Translations under genes and position numbers: made by a program
In this document: positions 8,471 through 17,036 of the stretch, piece after piece
How positions within the stretch are numbered: position 1 is the stretch's first letter
How the letters are laid out: every line of letters starts with the position of its first letter
The notes under the pieces: model-generated
The model's input: the letters and a program-made list of their open reading frames with translations, nothing else
Database searches by the model: none
What the model was told of the DNA's origin: nothing
Source: Paenirhizobium cremeum
Lineage (GTDB): Bacteria > Pseudomonadota > Alphaproteobacteria > Rhizobiales > Rhizobiaceae
Reading direction: 5' to 3'
DNA length: 64,000 nucleotides
Assembly (NCBI RefSeq): GCF_022884085.1
Contig: NZ_JAGGCS010000003.1
Coordinates: 95,437-159,436, forward strand

Positions 8471-8872
8471 ATGGTCGACTGGGCATCGGCTCGGGCGATG
8501 CTCGAGGATAAGGTGGCAGGCGTGTTCGACGTCACGCCCTGCCAGCTTGTCGGTTACAGAACGGGGCAATCGGTCAATCACGGGATACAGGTCGACGACA
8601 GCCGGCCGGCATTCGATTTTCTCGGGACCATCGACCTCCAGCCTCCCGCTGACCGGCTCACCCGCCATCCACCCGGCGATCCCGGCACGCCGGGCGCGAC
8701 AGTCTCCTATGCGGCGGTATTGACGGCGCATGTGGGCGAATGGCCGTGGCGGCCGCGAAACGGTGACCGGGTCGTCAGCGGGGGTCGCACATGGCGGATC
8801 GAGGCCTCGGAGCGGGATGGTTCGTCGAGGCCCGCCTGGTATCTCTCGGAGGTGAAACATGCTGGCGGCTGA
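8471..8872 (+). CDS. Probable head-tail joining protein
   Basis: This 133-residue protein starts 3 bases after the preceding stop and overlaps the next gene by 14 bases. The acidic start (WASARAMLEDKVAGVFD) and the later RNGDRVVSGGRTWRIE beta-rich part resemble small connector proteins (FII type) placed at this point in lambda-like heads. No decisive motif is visible, so the call rests mainly on location and size. Confidence 0.55.
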   Translation: MVDWASARAMLEDKVAGVFDVTPCQLVGYRTGQSVNHGIQVDDSRPAFDFLGTIDLQPPADRLTRHPPGDPGTPGATVSYAAVLTAHVGEWPWRPRNGDRVVSGGRTWRIEASERDGSSRPAWYLSEVKHAGG

Positions 8873-9590
8873 GGCTGTGCGGCTCGTCGCCATGGAGATC
8901 CTGCTGCCAACATCGGCCCAGACCAGTGGCGGACCCTATCCGACACTGGCCGGGGCGCGGGTGTTCGACAGCCGGGCGCCGTCGATCTCCGATATCGACG
9001 AGGAGGCGGAATACACGCCCATCCTCTCGCTCTATACGCCGGAAAGCGGCGTCGCCCTTCGCGGTCCCATGACGGATGCCGGTGATACCGGGGCTGACGC
9101 CGTGCTCGACGTGGTGGCGGAACTCTGCATCGTTGCTCGCGATGGCGATGGCCCCGCCTTTGCCGACGCCATGGCCGATGGCGATCCATCGGCTCGTCTG
9201 GTTCTGGCGGCACTGGCGTCGCGGGTCCGCTACCTGCTCGAATTCAGCCATGCCGGAGTGGCCTGGAGGCGGCTTGTGCGGCAGGTGACCCGGGTGGAAA
9301 ACAAGACGTTCGCCGTCCCGGAATACGGGCTTCGCTGGCACCGGATGACGACGCGGTTTCACCTGTCGATCCGTGACGACGATTTCGATGTGGCGACCGG
9401 CGGCCTGCCGGAGCCGATCCGTACCGTCTGCGATGCCCTGCCTGAGGGCAGTTATGCCAAGGCCCAGTTGCAGGCGCTCGGCGCGCACTTCGCCGGGGAG
9501 CCGCCGACCGCGCTTGCCGGCATGGACTTTACCGCCCGGATTGCGGGCGGAACCGAAATCGACGGCGTGGTGGGCACGCCGAAACCCTGA
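8859..9590 (+). CDS. Phage protein of unknown function (probable tail completion)
   Basis: This 243-residue protein follows GGAGGTG about 8847 and overlaps the upstream gene. It lies at the head/tail gene boundary, directly before the DUF2635 and sheath genes. The sequence is soluble, with no signal peptide or membrane span and with an acidic N-terminal half. Proteins at this position often finish the tail or link it to the connector. I do not recognise a named family. Confidence 0.6.
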   Translation: MLAAEAVRLVAMEILLPTSAQTSGGPYPTLAGARVFDSRAPSISDIDEEAEYTPILSLYTPESGVALRGPMTDAGDTGADAVLDVVAELCIVARDGDGPAFADAMADGDPSARLVLAALASRVRYLLEFSHAGVAWRRLVRQVTRVENKTFAVPEYGLRWHRMTTRFHLSIRDDDFDVATGGLPEPIRTVCDALPEGSYAKAQLQALGAHFAGEPPTALAGMDFTARIAGGTEIDGVVGTPKP

Positions 9591-9613
9591 GGCCCACATC
9601 ACCGGAGGCATCC

Positions 9614-9784
9614 ATGACAGTGCTCTATGTGGCGGCTCCCGGCCGCACGATTCCGAACGGCTGGCCGGAAGACGGCCGACCGATCGATCCGCTTTCCCAG
9701 TTTCATCGCCGGATGGTCAAGGACGGCGATCTCGTCGTGAAGCCGGAAGGCTCGAAGAAGAAGGACGACGCCGATGGCAAGTAA
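9614..9784 (+). CDS. DUF2635-type small tail protein
   Basis: This 56-residue protein starts at ATG 9614 after GGAGG (9603-9607). The segments APGRTIPN, DGRPIDPLS and RRMVKDGDLVV match the small DUF2635 proteins that precede the sheath gene in Mu-like phages. The end is Lys/Asp-rich. Its last 11 bases overlap the sheath start (9774), so the two are translationally coupled. The exact role is unknown; context says tail assembly. Confidence 0.8.
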   Translation: MTVLYVAAPGRTIPNGWPEDGRPIDPLSQFHRRMVKDGDLVVKPEGSKKKDDADGK

Positions 9785-11258
9785 TATTCCGAGCGGTATC
9801 ATCGCCCCGCTGCTGGCGTTCGACGTCGAAAGCGGCGGCCAGTTTTCTTCCGAAAATCGCGCGATCCTGCTCGGCCATGGCCTCGATGCCGGCGCGCTCG
9901 CCGTCTCCGGCATCGCGCTTTGCGGCAGTGTCGAGGAGGCACGCTACCTCGCCGGCCGAGGCTCGATGCTGGAGGCGATGTTCATCCGCATGCGGCGCAA
10001 CGCCGCCGCGCAGGAAATCTGGCTCGGCCGTGTCGAAGAGGCGACCACGGCGGAGGCGAGGACCATTACGGTCGGCGTAGTTCCGGCCGCCGGCGGGCAG
10101 GGCGTCTTGCAGATCGCCGGCGAAAGCGTGGCGATCAACATCGCGGCCGGAGACAGCGCCAATGCGGTGGCGACCGCGCTTGCCGCCGCGATCAACGCCT
10201 ATATCAATCCGGTCACCAAGATCTCGCTGCCGTTCACCGCGACGGCGGCGACCAATGTCGTGACGATCACGGCACGGCATAAGGGCACATACGCCTCCGG
10301 GATCGACGTCTATATCCCGGTGCTGGACGGCGCCAATGCGTTTTCCGGCATCCTGACATTCGCGGTCTCGATTGCGGGGGCAGGCACGCCCGATGTCTCC
10401 GCCGTGCTGGCGGCGATGGGCGACGATCCGTTCGAGGTCGTCGTTTCGGCCTTCGGCGACGATGCGAACGGCACGCGCCTCGACGATTTCCACAGCAACG
10501 TGTCGGGTCGTTGGTCCTATCTCCAGCAGCTCTACGGCCATGTCTTCTATCCGAAATCCGGCACCACGGCGACGCTTGCCACCTCGGCGCTGGCCAAGGA
10601 CAGCTGGCATCTCTCGATGATCCCGGTGTTTTCCAATGGCGGCATGGCGCGACCGGATTACGAATTCGTCGCCGCCGTGGTCGGGCGCATCGCCTCGTTC
10701 CTCGATGGCGGCTCGGACGGGCGCGTTTCGGTCAACCAGTCCGGTCTCGTGGTCTCCGACATGATCGCGCCGCGCGATCGCGATTACTGGCCCAACTATG
10801 CGACGCGCAACAGCCTGCTGTCGAACAGCGTCTCGACCTGGTCCGTCGACCGCTCCGGCAATGTGGCGATCGGCAAGATCATCACGCAGCAGCAGACGAC
10901 GAACGGTGTGCCTGACAGCGCGATGCGCGATATCCAGGCCATCTACCAGACCATGTACGCGCTGAAATATTTCCGCGCACAGCTGGCCTACGAGCATTCG
11001 AACAAGGCGATCGTCGACGACAATCCCGGCAACCTGCCGAGCCTCGTCACGCCGAAGGACATCCGGGCGACGATGGTCAACGCCATGGTCGAACTGTCGC
11101 TGCGCGGCGTGGTCGAGGCCTCGTCCGAAGTGCTGGACGCCATCACAGTGACCCGCAATGCGGACAATCCGAACAGGGTGGACATCGGCATCAACATCGA
11201 CCGGGTCAATCCGCTCGACATTTTCGCAGGCCTCGCCCGCGTCTTCGCACAGGTCTGA
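9774..11258 (+). CDS. Contractile tail sheath protein (Mu gpL-like)
   Basis: This 494-residue sheath subunit polymerises round the tail tube and contracts on infection. N-terminal (IPSGIIAPLLAFDV, ENRAILLGHG) and C-terminal segments (ITVTRNADNPNRVDI) are typical of the Mu/P2 sheath family, and the length is normal. It is followed at once by a terminator hairpin and then the tube gene. This gene establishes that the phage is a myovirus despite its lambda-type head. Confidence 0.93.
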   Translation: MASNIPSGIIAPLLAFDVESGGQFSSENRAILLGHGLDAGALAVSGIALCGSVEEARYLAGRGSMLEAMFIRMRRNAAAQEIWLGRVEEATTAEARTITVGVVPAAGGQGVLQIAGESVAINIAAGDSANAVATALAAAINAYINPVTKISLPFTATAATNVVTITARHKGTYASGIDVYIPVLDGANAFSGILTFAVSIAGAGTPDVSAVLAAMGDDPFEVVVSAFGDDANGTRLDDFHSNVSGRWSYLQQLYGHVFYPKSGTTATLATSALAKDSWHLSMIPVFSNGGMARPDYEFVAAVVGRIASFLDGGSDGRVSVNQSGLVVSDMIAPRDRDYWPNYATRNSLLSNSVSTWSVDRSGNVAIGKIITQQQTTNGVPDSAMRDIQAIYQTMYALKYFRAQLAYEHSNKAIVDDNPGNLPSLVTPKDIRATMVNAMVELSLRGVVEASSEVLDAITVTRNADNPNRVDIGINIDRVNPLDIFAGLARVFAQV

Positions 11259-11280
11259 GGCGCCGCCGGCGCCTCCTTTT
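11257..11280 (+). terminator. Terminator overlapping the sheath stop codon
   Basis: Perfect 8-bp stem GAGGCGCC (11257-11264) / GGCGCCTC (11268-11275), three-base loop, then CTTTT. It overlaps the TGA of the sheath gene. A partial terminator would give more sheath than downstream product. Confidence 0.6.
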
Positions 11281-11317
11281 CATTTCACAGGCCTAAACCA
11301 TCACAGGAGAGCCAGCC

Positions 11318-11692
11318 ATGGCAGGCAAGGATTTTGGCGGGCGTATGAGCGTCCGTCTTTCGAGCGGCGGATTTCTGTCGCTGCGCGGCACGTTTTCCGT
11401 CATGCGCGGACGGCAGAGCAACGAGGCGATCACCAATCAGGACGGCTCCACCGACCGGATCGGCACGCCGACCTCACCGCGCGCCAATGTCGTGTTCGCG
11501 GATAATGGTATCGACCTCGATGCGCTGATGACCGCGCCACGGCAGAATATCGTCGTGACCGAGGAATTCACCGGGGTGACGCATCATTATATCTCGGCGT
11601 TTTTCACCGGAGACTCCGACAACAACCGCCTCAACGGCGAGGTGAGCGGCCTCACCATCAACTCCGAAGACTATCGCCGGACGGGTGGCTGA
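11318..11692 (+). CDS. Phage tail tube protein (Mu gpM-like)
   Basis: This 124-residue inner tube subunit starts from ATG 11318 after ACAGGAGAG. Position directly after the sheath, size, and beta-rich sequence (GRMSVRLSSGGFLSLRGTF; FTGVTHHYISAFFTG) fit the Mu-type tube family. It should stack as hexameric rings inside the sheath, with length set by the tape measure protein. Confidence 0.85.
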   Translation: MAGKDFGGRMSVRLSSGGFLSLRGTFSVMRGRQSNEAITNQDGSTDRIGTPTSPRANVVFADNGIDLDALMTAPRQNIVVTEEFTGVTHHYISAFFTGDSDNNRLNGEVSGLTINSEDYRRTGG

Positions 11693-11694
11693 CC

Positions 11695-12069
11695 ATGGCC
11701 GAGCATATCGTCAAACTGTCCCGGCGCTACGAGCCGCCGGCTGGTCAGCCGTTCGACAGTGTCGTGCTCCGTGAGCCGACCTATGTCGACACCTACATGG
11801 ATGGTCTCGGCATCCCGGAGGAGTGGCAGCCGAACGGACAGGGCGGCGGGATGCTCATCACCTATCCGACGACCATCGATGCCTATCTCCAGCGGCTGGT
11901 GAAGGTCGGGTCTCCCGGCTACGAGAACCTTGCTCTCATCTCATCGCTGGACGGCAAGAAGCTTGCCGACAAGGTGCTCGGTTTTTTCCGCGAGGCGGCG
12001 GCCACGACGTCGCCGCCGACCACCTCGTCTTCCGGTTCGGATGGGACGCAACCCGCGTCCAGCGAATGA
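11695..12069 (+). CDS. Tail assembly chaperone (gp41/gpE-like), zero-frame product
   Basis: This 124-residue protein starts 3 bases after the tube stop. It fits the Mu gp41 / P2 gpE class of tail assembly chaperones: KLSRRYEPPAG start, then a helical middle (YLQRLVKVGSPGYENLALIS). The C-terminal Ser/Thr/Pro-rich tail after residue 98 looks non-conserved. That is expected if the functional longer form is made by -1 frameshifting at the heptamer 11982-11988. It would chaperone the tape measure protein encoded next. Confidence 0.85.
   Translation: MAEHIVKLSRRYEPPAGQPFDSVVLREPTYVDTYMDGLGIPEEWQPNGQGGGMLITYPTTIDAYLQRLVKVGSPGYENLALISSLDGKKLADKVLGFFREAAATTSPPTTSSSGSDGTQPASSE
11982..11988 (+). promoter_or_regulatory. 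Programmed -1 ribosomal frameshift site
   Basis: The heptamer T TTT TTC is in the correct phase of the gp41-like gene (codons GGT TTT TTC, starting at 11980) and fits the X XXY YYZ rule exactly. Slipping back one base at codons 97-98 joins the -1 frame, which stays open to 12125. No stimulatory hairpin was modelled, though the sequence after it is very G+C-rich. Confidence 0.8.
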
Positions 12070-12125
12070 CGCTTTCCGAAATCGCCTGGTGGGCCAATCG
12101 CGCCGTACAGTACCGTAGGAGGTGA
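11988..12125 (+). CDS. Frameshift extension of the tail chaperone (gp42/gpE'-like)
   Basis: This -1 frame segment adds 45 residues after F98, giving a 143-residue fusion ending at 12125, three bases upstream of the tape measure ATG. The segment has the pattern of E'/gp42 extensions: HLVFRFGWDATRVQRMTL followed by SEIAWWANRA. A separate ATG at 12066 overlapping the zero-frame stop would give a 19-residue peptide, but the upstream conserved-looking residues argue for the fusion. Confidence 0.75.
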   Translation, partial: PRGGGHDVAADHLVFRFGWDATRVQRMTLSEIAWWANRAVQYRRR

Positions 12126-12127
12126 CC

Positions 12128-13999
12128 ATGAACCGCGTCATCACGGCGGCTCTGCAGATCTCCGCGATCGACAAGACGGGGAGGGTGTTCAAGAACATCG
12201 CCGACAAGATGGGCGATGTGAACAGACGGGCCGGGGAGTTCAACCGCCGTCAGGGTATGCTGGCGCGCGGAACGGCTGATATGTACGCCATGGTGGCGCG
12301 TTATGCTGCGCCCGCCGCGCTGGCCTATGGCGCAAAGGCTGCAGTCACCGATTTTGCCGCGCTGGAACGGCAGATGACCCGCATCGGCATCACGGCCGAT
12401 GCGACAAGCGAACAGACGTCCAGGGCCTTCGCTGAGGCGCTGAAGGTCTCCAAGGATTTGAACTATGACAGCGTGGCCCCTGCCATCGAGGCGCTGGACA
12501 CGCTGGTTTCCTCCGGCAAGTCGCTAGAGGAAGCGATGGCGTTCCTGCCTTCGGTGCTGGCCACGGCGCAGGCGTCCGGGGCAGCGACGGCCGATATTGC
12601 CAATACGGGCCTGAAGGCTGCCGACGCGCTCGAGATCGAGACGTCGCAGTTGCAGCGCGCCTTCGACATCATGGTCATGGGCGGCAAGGCGGGCCAGTTC
12701 GAACTCAAGGACATGGCGCAATATATTCCGGGCTTGGCGAACAGCTTCGCGACGCTCGGTTATCAGGGAGAGGACGGGCTGAAACGGCTGGTCGCCATCC
12801 TGCAGACGATCCGCGAGGATACCGGCGACGCATCCAGTGCGGCGACGCAGGCGCAGAACATTTTCGGCAAGATGTTCTCCGAGGAAACGGCCAACAAGTT
12901 CAAGAAGTTCGGCGTCGATCTCCGCAGCGAAATGCAGGCGGCGGCGAAGTCCGGCGAGGACGCGGTTTCCGCCTTCGTGCGTCTTTCGAAAGAGGCGATC
13001 AAGGGCGATCTGTCGAAGCTCCCCTTGCTGTTCTCCGACCAGGAATTTCGCCTCGGCATGCAGTCGCTGATTACCAGCGAGGACAGCCTGCGGAAATTCC
13101 TCGAGCTGATGAACTCGGCCGAGGTCGACGGCGCGGTGTGGCGCGATGTCAACCGCGTGATGTCGGATACGCAGGCATCGATCGACCGCATGTCGAACAG
13201 TTGGGATCGGCTGTGGACGAACTTCGGCAAGGCCGCCGCGCCGACGGCCATCGGTCTGATGGACAGCGTGTCGAGCAATCTCGACTACCATGCCTCCGTC
13301 AATGCGGGGCTGGAAAAGCGTGGCATGGACTGGTGGGACCGGACCCGGTGGGGTCTGACCAGCACCGACGACGAAAAGATGCAGGCGGCTATCGAGGGCG
13401 GCTACAGCGACCGGAAGGCCATCGCGGACTATCGCCGGCGGCAGTATGAGAGCGGCAAGGTCAAGGCCTCGACGGGGCGTCCCGGATCACGGGATGGAAG
13501 GCGGATCAACCAGCCTGCAAGCAGGGAAAAAGGGAAGCGGCGGAATGGCTCATCCATACCAGACCGCGCTCCGATCCCGTCTCCGCGCCCGCTGCCAGAG
13601 ACAAACGTCGGGAACTATCCGTCGCAAGGATCTTACAATTACGTTCCAGACGATGGCGGACGGGCTGCAGCCATGGACGAATTCATCAACGGTCCTGATC
13701 GATTGATGCAAGGTTTCATGGACGCCACGAGCGAGGCGTCCATGAAAATCGTAGACAGCGGCAAAGAGGCTGGTCAGAAAGTTGCAGAAGGCGGACAGGA
13801 GGGAGCCGGCTTCTTCAGCGCCGCCGCCGACGCAATACGTGCTGCCGGAATGGATGCGGCGCGAGCGATCCAGCAGGCTGTTGAGCAGGCGAAACGGAAC
13901 GCTGGATCATCTCGGGCTGGCGCATCAGTTGGCAAATTGGTCAACGCCGATACCGGCCCAAGCATGCCGCCGCAGAAGCCGGGCGGCGGCCCTTGGTAA
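12128..13999 (+). CDS. Tail tape measure protein
   Basis: This 623-residue protein sets tail length and is ejected with DNA. AGGAGG (12117-12122) selects ATG 12128. The N-terminal part has the minor-tail/TMP look (TDFAALERQMTRIGI; KVSKDLNYDS), with Ala-rich helices to about residue 400 and a low-complexity C-terminus (about 450-623). At the usual about 1.5 angstrom per residue this would suit a tail near 90-95 nm, an inference only. It follows the frameshifted chaperone gene, the conserved order. Confidence 0.9.
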   Translation: MNRVITAALQISAIDKTGRVFKNIADKMGDVNRRAGEFNRRQGMLARGTADMYAMVARYAAPAALAYGAKAAVTDFAALERQMTRIGITADATSEQTSRAFAEALKVSKDLNYDSVAPAIEALDTLVSSGKSLEEAMAFLPSVLATAQASGAATADIANTGLKAADALEIETSQLQRAFDIMVMGGKAGQFELKDMAQYIPGLANSFATLGYQGEDGLKRLVAILQTIREDTGDASSAATQAQNIFGKMFSEETANKFKKFGVDLRSEMQAAAKSGEDAVSAFVRLSKEAIKGDLSKLPLLFSDQEFRLGMQSLITSEDSLRKFLELMNSAEVDGAVWRDVNRVMSDTQASIDRMSNSWDRLWTNFGKAAAPTAIGLMDSVSSNLDYHASVNAGLEKRGMDWWDRTRWGLTSTDDEKMQAAIEGGYSDRKAIADYRRRQYESGKVKASTGRPGSRDGRRINQPASREKGKRRNGSSIPDRAPIPSPRPLPETNVGNYPSQGSYNYVPDDGGRAAAMDEFINGPDRLMQGFMDATSEASMKIVDSGKEAGQKVAEGGQEGAGFFSAAADAIRAAGMDAARAIQQAVEQAKRNAGSSRAGASVGKLVNADTGPSMPPQKPGGGPW

Positions 14000-14010
14000 T
14001 TATTTCAGGA

Positions 14011-14277
14011 TCATTCGCTTTGGTTACCGGGCCTCATCTCCGTCTCCCGCAGGTAGATCAATCGCCTGAGATGTTGCTCAATCTCAAGAAAAATGGCGAG
14101 TAAACCGCAGACGACCGATGCGACGACTAGGCCGATAAAGGCTCCGATCACGCCTGTCACCAGCCTCCCTGCAGGATCTGGCGTCATGAAGAAGCCGATG
14201 CCAAAACCGGCAGCGACAATAAGAAGTGCCAGCAAGCTGTTAAGCGCGTCCAGCGCTCCGATCAGTGTACGATTCAT
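14011..14277 (-). CDS. Small membrane protein, probable prophage moron
   Basis: This 88-residue protein has two predicted membrane spans (about 12-31, LLALLIVAAGFGIGFF, and about 41-64, GAFIGLVVASVVCGLLAIF) and a charged C-terminal tail. It is encoded against the direction of the tail operon, between tape measure and gpN genes, with its own GGGGG/TAGTC leader. It should be expressed independently of the late genes, possibly in the lysogen. Size and topology would suit superinfection exclusion, which is a guess. The 15 bases around its start are identical to those of the minus-strand lipoprotein gene at 26843. Confidence 0.7.
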   Translation of the reverse strand: MNRTLIGALDALNSLLALLIVAAGFGIGFFMTPDPAGRLVTGVIGAFIGLVVASVVCGLLAIFLEIEQHLRRLIYLRETEMRPGNQSE

Positions 14278-14341
14278 GACTACCCCCTTTGGTTGCGGGG
14301 CAGTGAAGCAAATCCACAGCCCATTGTCGAGGACCTGAAAT

Positions 14342-14800
14342 ATGCGTGACTGGGCAAAAACCCTCAGGCGGGCGAGCTATCGCGGTGTGCCGTTCTGGGT
14401 CGACATGGACGACCATTCCGGCGGCAAGCGTTTGGCCCGGCATGAATATGCCGGCGGACGCACGACCTATCTGGAGGAGATGGGGCTGGCGACGCCCGCC
14501 TATGACGTCACGGCCTATCTGCTCGGCGACCTGAGCGACGCGCAGGCGAGGGCTCTGGAGGTTGCGTGCAACGCCGCCGGTCCGGGGCGGCTGGTGTTGC
14601 CGATGGATGGCGGGCAACTGGCTTATGTCGAGGGCTTCCGGCGCAGCCGGTTCAAGGACCAGCGGGGCTATATCGCCTTCACCTTCACGGCGATCCCCGC
14701 CGGCAATACGCCTGGCGCCATTCTCGGCGTGGGCGACGTGACGGCCGCGGTGCTCGACAACCTCACGGCTGCCGGCGGCGCATTCGGCGGATGGTTCTGA
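14342..14800 (+). CDS. DNA circularisation protein N-terminal part (Mu gpN-like)
   Basis: This 152-residue protein matches the N-terminal domain of the Mu gpN / DNA circulation family (RASYRGVPFWVDMDDHSGG; EYAGGRTTYLEEMG; FRRSRFKDQRGYIAFTFTA). These are tail/baseplate assembly proteins. The family member in Mu is a single protein of nearly 500 residues. Here the gene stops at TGA 14798-14800 and the remainder is read from an overlapping ATG. Confidence 0.85.
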   Translation: MRDWAKTLRRASYRGVPFWVDMDDHSGGKRLARHEYAGGRTTYLEEMGLATPAYDVTAYLLGDLSDAQARALEVACNAAGPGRLVLPMDGGQLAYVEGFRRSRFKDQRGYIAFTFTAIPAGNTPGAILGVGDVTAAVLDNLTAAGGAFGGWF

Positions 14801-15423
14801 TGGCGGCGGATCGACAGGACATTTGCGACTGGCTCTCGGCGCTGGCCTCGATGCTGGTGACGGACACGCTGGACGCGGCCGACGTCGCCGACAGGCTGGC
14901 AGCCGCGCCGGAACTCGATGCGGAGGCCTTTGGGCTGGAGACGATCTCGCTGATGCGGATCGTGGCGGAGAGCGTGACGACGCCGGCCGGGTTCGATGCG
15001 ATCAAGGCCACGGATTTCGACGCAACCGATACGGCCGATGCTGCGGCGATCCTGCTCGCCGTCGGCCTCTGCATCGCGGGGCCGCGCGCCGGCTGGATTT
15101 CCCGGCCGCAGGCACGCGCCGCGCGCGAGCGGATCGGGACGGCCGGAACGGCGGCGCTGGCTCTGGTTTCCGCCCTTGGAGCGGTCGCGGTCGATCTCTA
15201 TGTCTGGCTGTCGCGGCTGGTCGATGTCTCGGTGCGGCTGGTCTCCGACCAGGCGGCGGATGCCGTGCCGGTGGTGCGGGTCGAGACCGGGATTTCGCTG
15301 CCGGCGACGGTGCTCGCCTATCAGCTCTATGGCAATGCCAACAGGGCGGAGAGCCTGGTGGAGATTGCCGGGGCCTCGACGCCGATGCTGATGCCTGTCG
15401 CCTTCGACGCGCTGCAATCGTGA
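14800..15423 (+). CDS. gpN-like C-terminal part, separate protein
   Basis: This 207-residue protein starts at ATG 14800, overlapping the upstream stop (TGATG), so it is coupled to the gpN N-terminal gene. It is Ala-rich and helical, ending with the VLAYQLYGNANRAESLVEIA motif, which looks like the end of gpN-type proteins. The clean overlap and absence of other damage suggest a natural split rather than a pseudogene. Confidence 0.7.
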   Translation: MAADRQDICDWLSALASMLVTDTLDAADVADRLAAAPELDAEAFGLETISLMRIVAESVTTPAGFDAIKATDFDATDTADAAAILLAVGLCIAGPRAGWISRPQARAARERIGTAGTAALALVSALGAVAVDLYVWLSRLVDVSVRLVSDQAADAVPVVRVETGISLPATVLAYQLYGNANRAESLVEIAGASTPMLMPVAFDALQS

Positions 15424-15560
15424 TGTCCTCGCGCTGTCGGCCGATGGCCTTCGCTCCGGACTGGGCGCGCAACGATTTTCCGTTTGCGCGACTGCGTCGT
15501 CGCGGTCGGCGACGGCCTTGCGGCCTGTATGGGCACGATGCGGAAGAGCGGTTTCAGTGA
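15423..15560 (+). CDS. Small Arg-rich protein between gpN and hub genes
   Basis: 45 residues from ATG 15423, overlapping the previous stop (TGATG), and ending in TGA that overlaps the GTG of the next gene (GTGA, 15557-15560). The middle is very basic ([10 protein letters not shown]). The two tight junctions favour real translation. An alternative is that it only carries ribosomes to the hub gene. No family recognised. Confidence 0.5.
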   Translation: MSSRCRPMAFAPDWARNDFPFARLRRRGRRRPCGLYGHDAEERFQ

Positions 15561-16621
15561 GAGAATTATCCTATGGCCCGCTGGAGACTGTCGTGGTTTC
15601 CGGCCTGCCGCCGGTCAAATCCATCGACATTACCGTGTCGGCGGAGGAGGCGGCGCGGTCGGCGAGTGGCGAATTCGTCATTACCGGATCGGGTGTGCCG
15701 GTGTTTCCCGGTCTGGAGACCAGGGTCACTGCGTCCGGCGACCTGATGTTGACGGGTTATGTCCGGGACGTCTCGACGGGTTATAGCGAGGCCGACCGGA
15801 CGCTGTCCTGTTCGATGGTTTCGCGCACCGTCGATTACGTGGAGTGCTCGGCGGAGCATGAGAGCGGCGAAATCCTCAACAAGGATCTCGCGGCCATTGC
15901 CACGGAACTGGACAGCTACGGAATCGGGATCGAGACCGATGGCGCCAAACTGCCGATCGAAGCCGTTCACCGGATTTCCGTCGGCGAGAGCGCATTTGCC
16001 TCAATCGAGCGCCGTGCGCGGGGGCGAGGTCTGCTGATCCATGACACGCCAGAGGGGCGGCTGAAGCTGGCGTCGAAACCGGCCGGCAGCCATCGCGGCA
16101 CATTGCGGCGCGGGGTGAATATTTTGCCGGGGGCGAGCGCCAGCTTTACCGAGCGGGGGCGCTATTCCGAGACCCGTATTCGCGGGCAGGCGACGGAGGG
16201 TACGGATAAGCAGCAGCTCAGGCCGCAGGAGACGGCAACCGATAGCGGCGTGACGCGCAAGCGGGTGCTGATCCTGCCACATGAGGGCGAGGCGACCATC
16301 GACCGCATGCGCCAGCGGGCGGTCTGGCAGGCGCGCCGGGCTGCCGGCGAGAGCGTGACGGCCTCCATTCCGGTGACCGGCTGGCGCGACGCAGCCGGGC
16401 AGATCTGGCAGCCGAATTTTCTGGTGCAGGTCGAGGACGACTGGCTGGGCATCAGCGGACTGATGATTATCAAGAGCATCGTTTTTCACCAGGGCGAGAT
16501 GACCATGGCGACGCTGTCGCTGGCCGATCCACGGGCGCTCGGCGGGGACAATCCGCGCGGGCAATCGGCGGACGGCTATGCGGCGCCCGGCGTCACCGAC
16601 GCGGAGTATGCAGACGAATGA
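15557..16621 (+). CDS. Baseplate hub protein (Mu gpP / gp44-like, late control D type)
   Basis: This 354-residue protein is placed as Mu gpP, the baseplate hub of contractile tails. GTG 15557 (GTGAGAGAATTA) is chosen by overlap with the upstream stop. Visible segments are VSGLPPVKSIDITVSAEEAA, SGVPVFPGLETRVTASGDLM and the later LPHEGEATIDRMRQRAVWQA, typical of the hub family. It is followed immediately by the spike gene. Confidence 0.87.
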   Translation: MRELSYGPLETVVVSGLPPVKSIDITVSAEEAARSASGEFVITGSGVPVFPGLETRVTASGDLMLTGYVRDVSTGYSEADRTLSCSMVSRTVDYVECSAEHESGEILNKDLAAIATELDSYGIGIETDGAKLPIEAVHRISVGESAFASIERRARGRGLLIHDTPEGRLKLASKPAGSHRGTLRRGVNILPGASASFTERGRYSETRIRGQATEGTDKQQLRPQETATDSGVTRKRVLILPHEGEATIDRMRQRAVWQARRAAGESVTASIPVTGWRDAAGQIWQPNFLVQVEDDWLGISGLMIIKSIVFHQGEMTMATLSLADPRALGGDNPRGQSADGYAAPGVTDAEYADE

Positions 16622-17034
16622 TGCGGTTCGATTTCGACGGGCGTGTGGAGGAAAAGGGCGGGCAGCAGTTCGTCTCCGGCCGGGGCGTTTTCGGCCATGG
16701 CTATACCCGTGTCTACCGACCGGAGCCGCATGGGTCTGCCTCCAGCCCGGTCAAGGGCGGCAAGGGCATTCTCTTTCCCATGCCGGGCAATCCGGATTTC
16801 GCGGTGGTTCTCGGTGGCGAACATCCGGGTCTGCGCCCCGTCCTGCCGGCTGGCGGGAGGGCGATCTATGACGCGAACGGGAACATCATCAGCCTGGTCG
16901 GGACCAAGGTTCGCTATGTCGCGCCACTTCACGAGTTCGTCGGAAATTTTACCATCGACGGCAGTATCTCCATGACCGGCGGCATTTCGGCGGGCGGATC
17001 GATCGTCGATGGCGACGGCAATAACGGGGCGTGA
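16618..17034 (+). CDS. Baseplate spike protein (Mu gp45-like)
   Basis: This 138-residue protein overlaps the hub stop (ATGATG at 16618). The segments GGKGILFPMPGNPDFAVVL and NGNIISLVGTKV, and the C-terminal repeats (DGSISMTGGISAGGSIVDGD), resemble the Mu gp45 spike, whose C-terminal beta-helix pierces the outer membrane. The tail is short, so the piercing tip may be compact. The second ATG at 16621 is an equally possible start. Confidence 0.8.
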   Translation: MMRFDFDGRVEEKGGQQFVSGRGVFGHGYTRVYRPEPHGSASSPVKGGKGILFPMPGNPDFAVVLGGEHPGLRPVLPAGGRAIYDANGNIISLVGTKVRYVAPLHEFVGNFTIDGSISMTGGISAGGSIVDGDGNNGA

Positions 17035-17036
17035 CC

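Noticed and set aside
14798..14802. Frameshift or nonsense mutation breaking gpN
   Set aside because: The TGATG overlap with an open downstream frame and no other lesion looks like normal coupling; kept as two genes.
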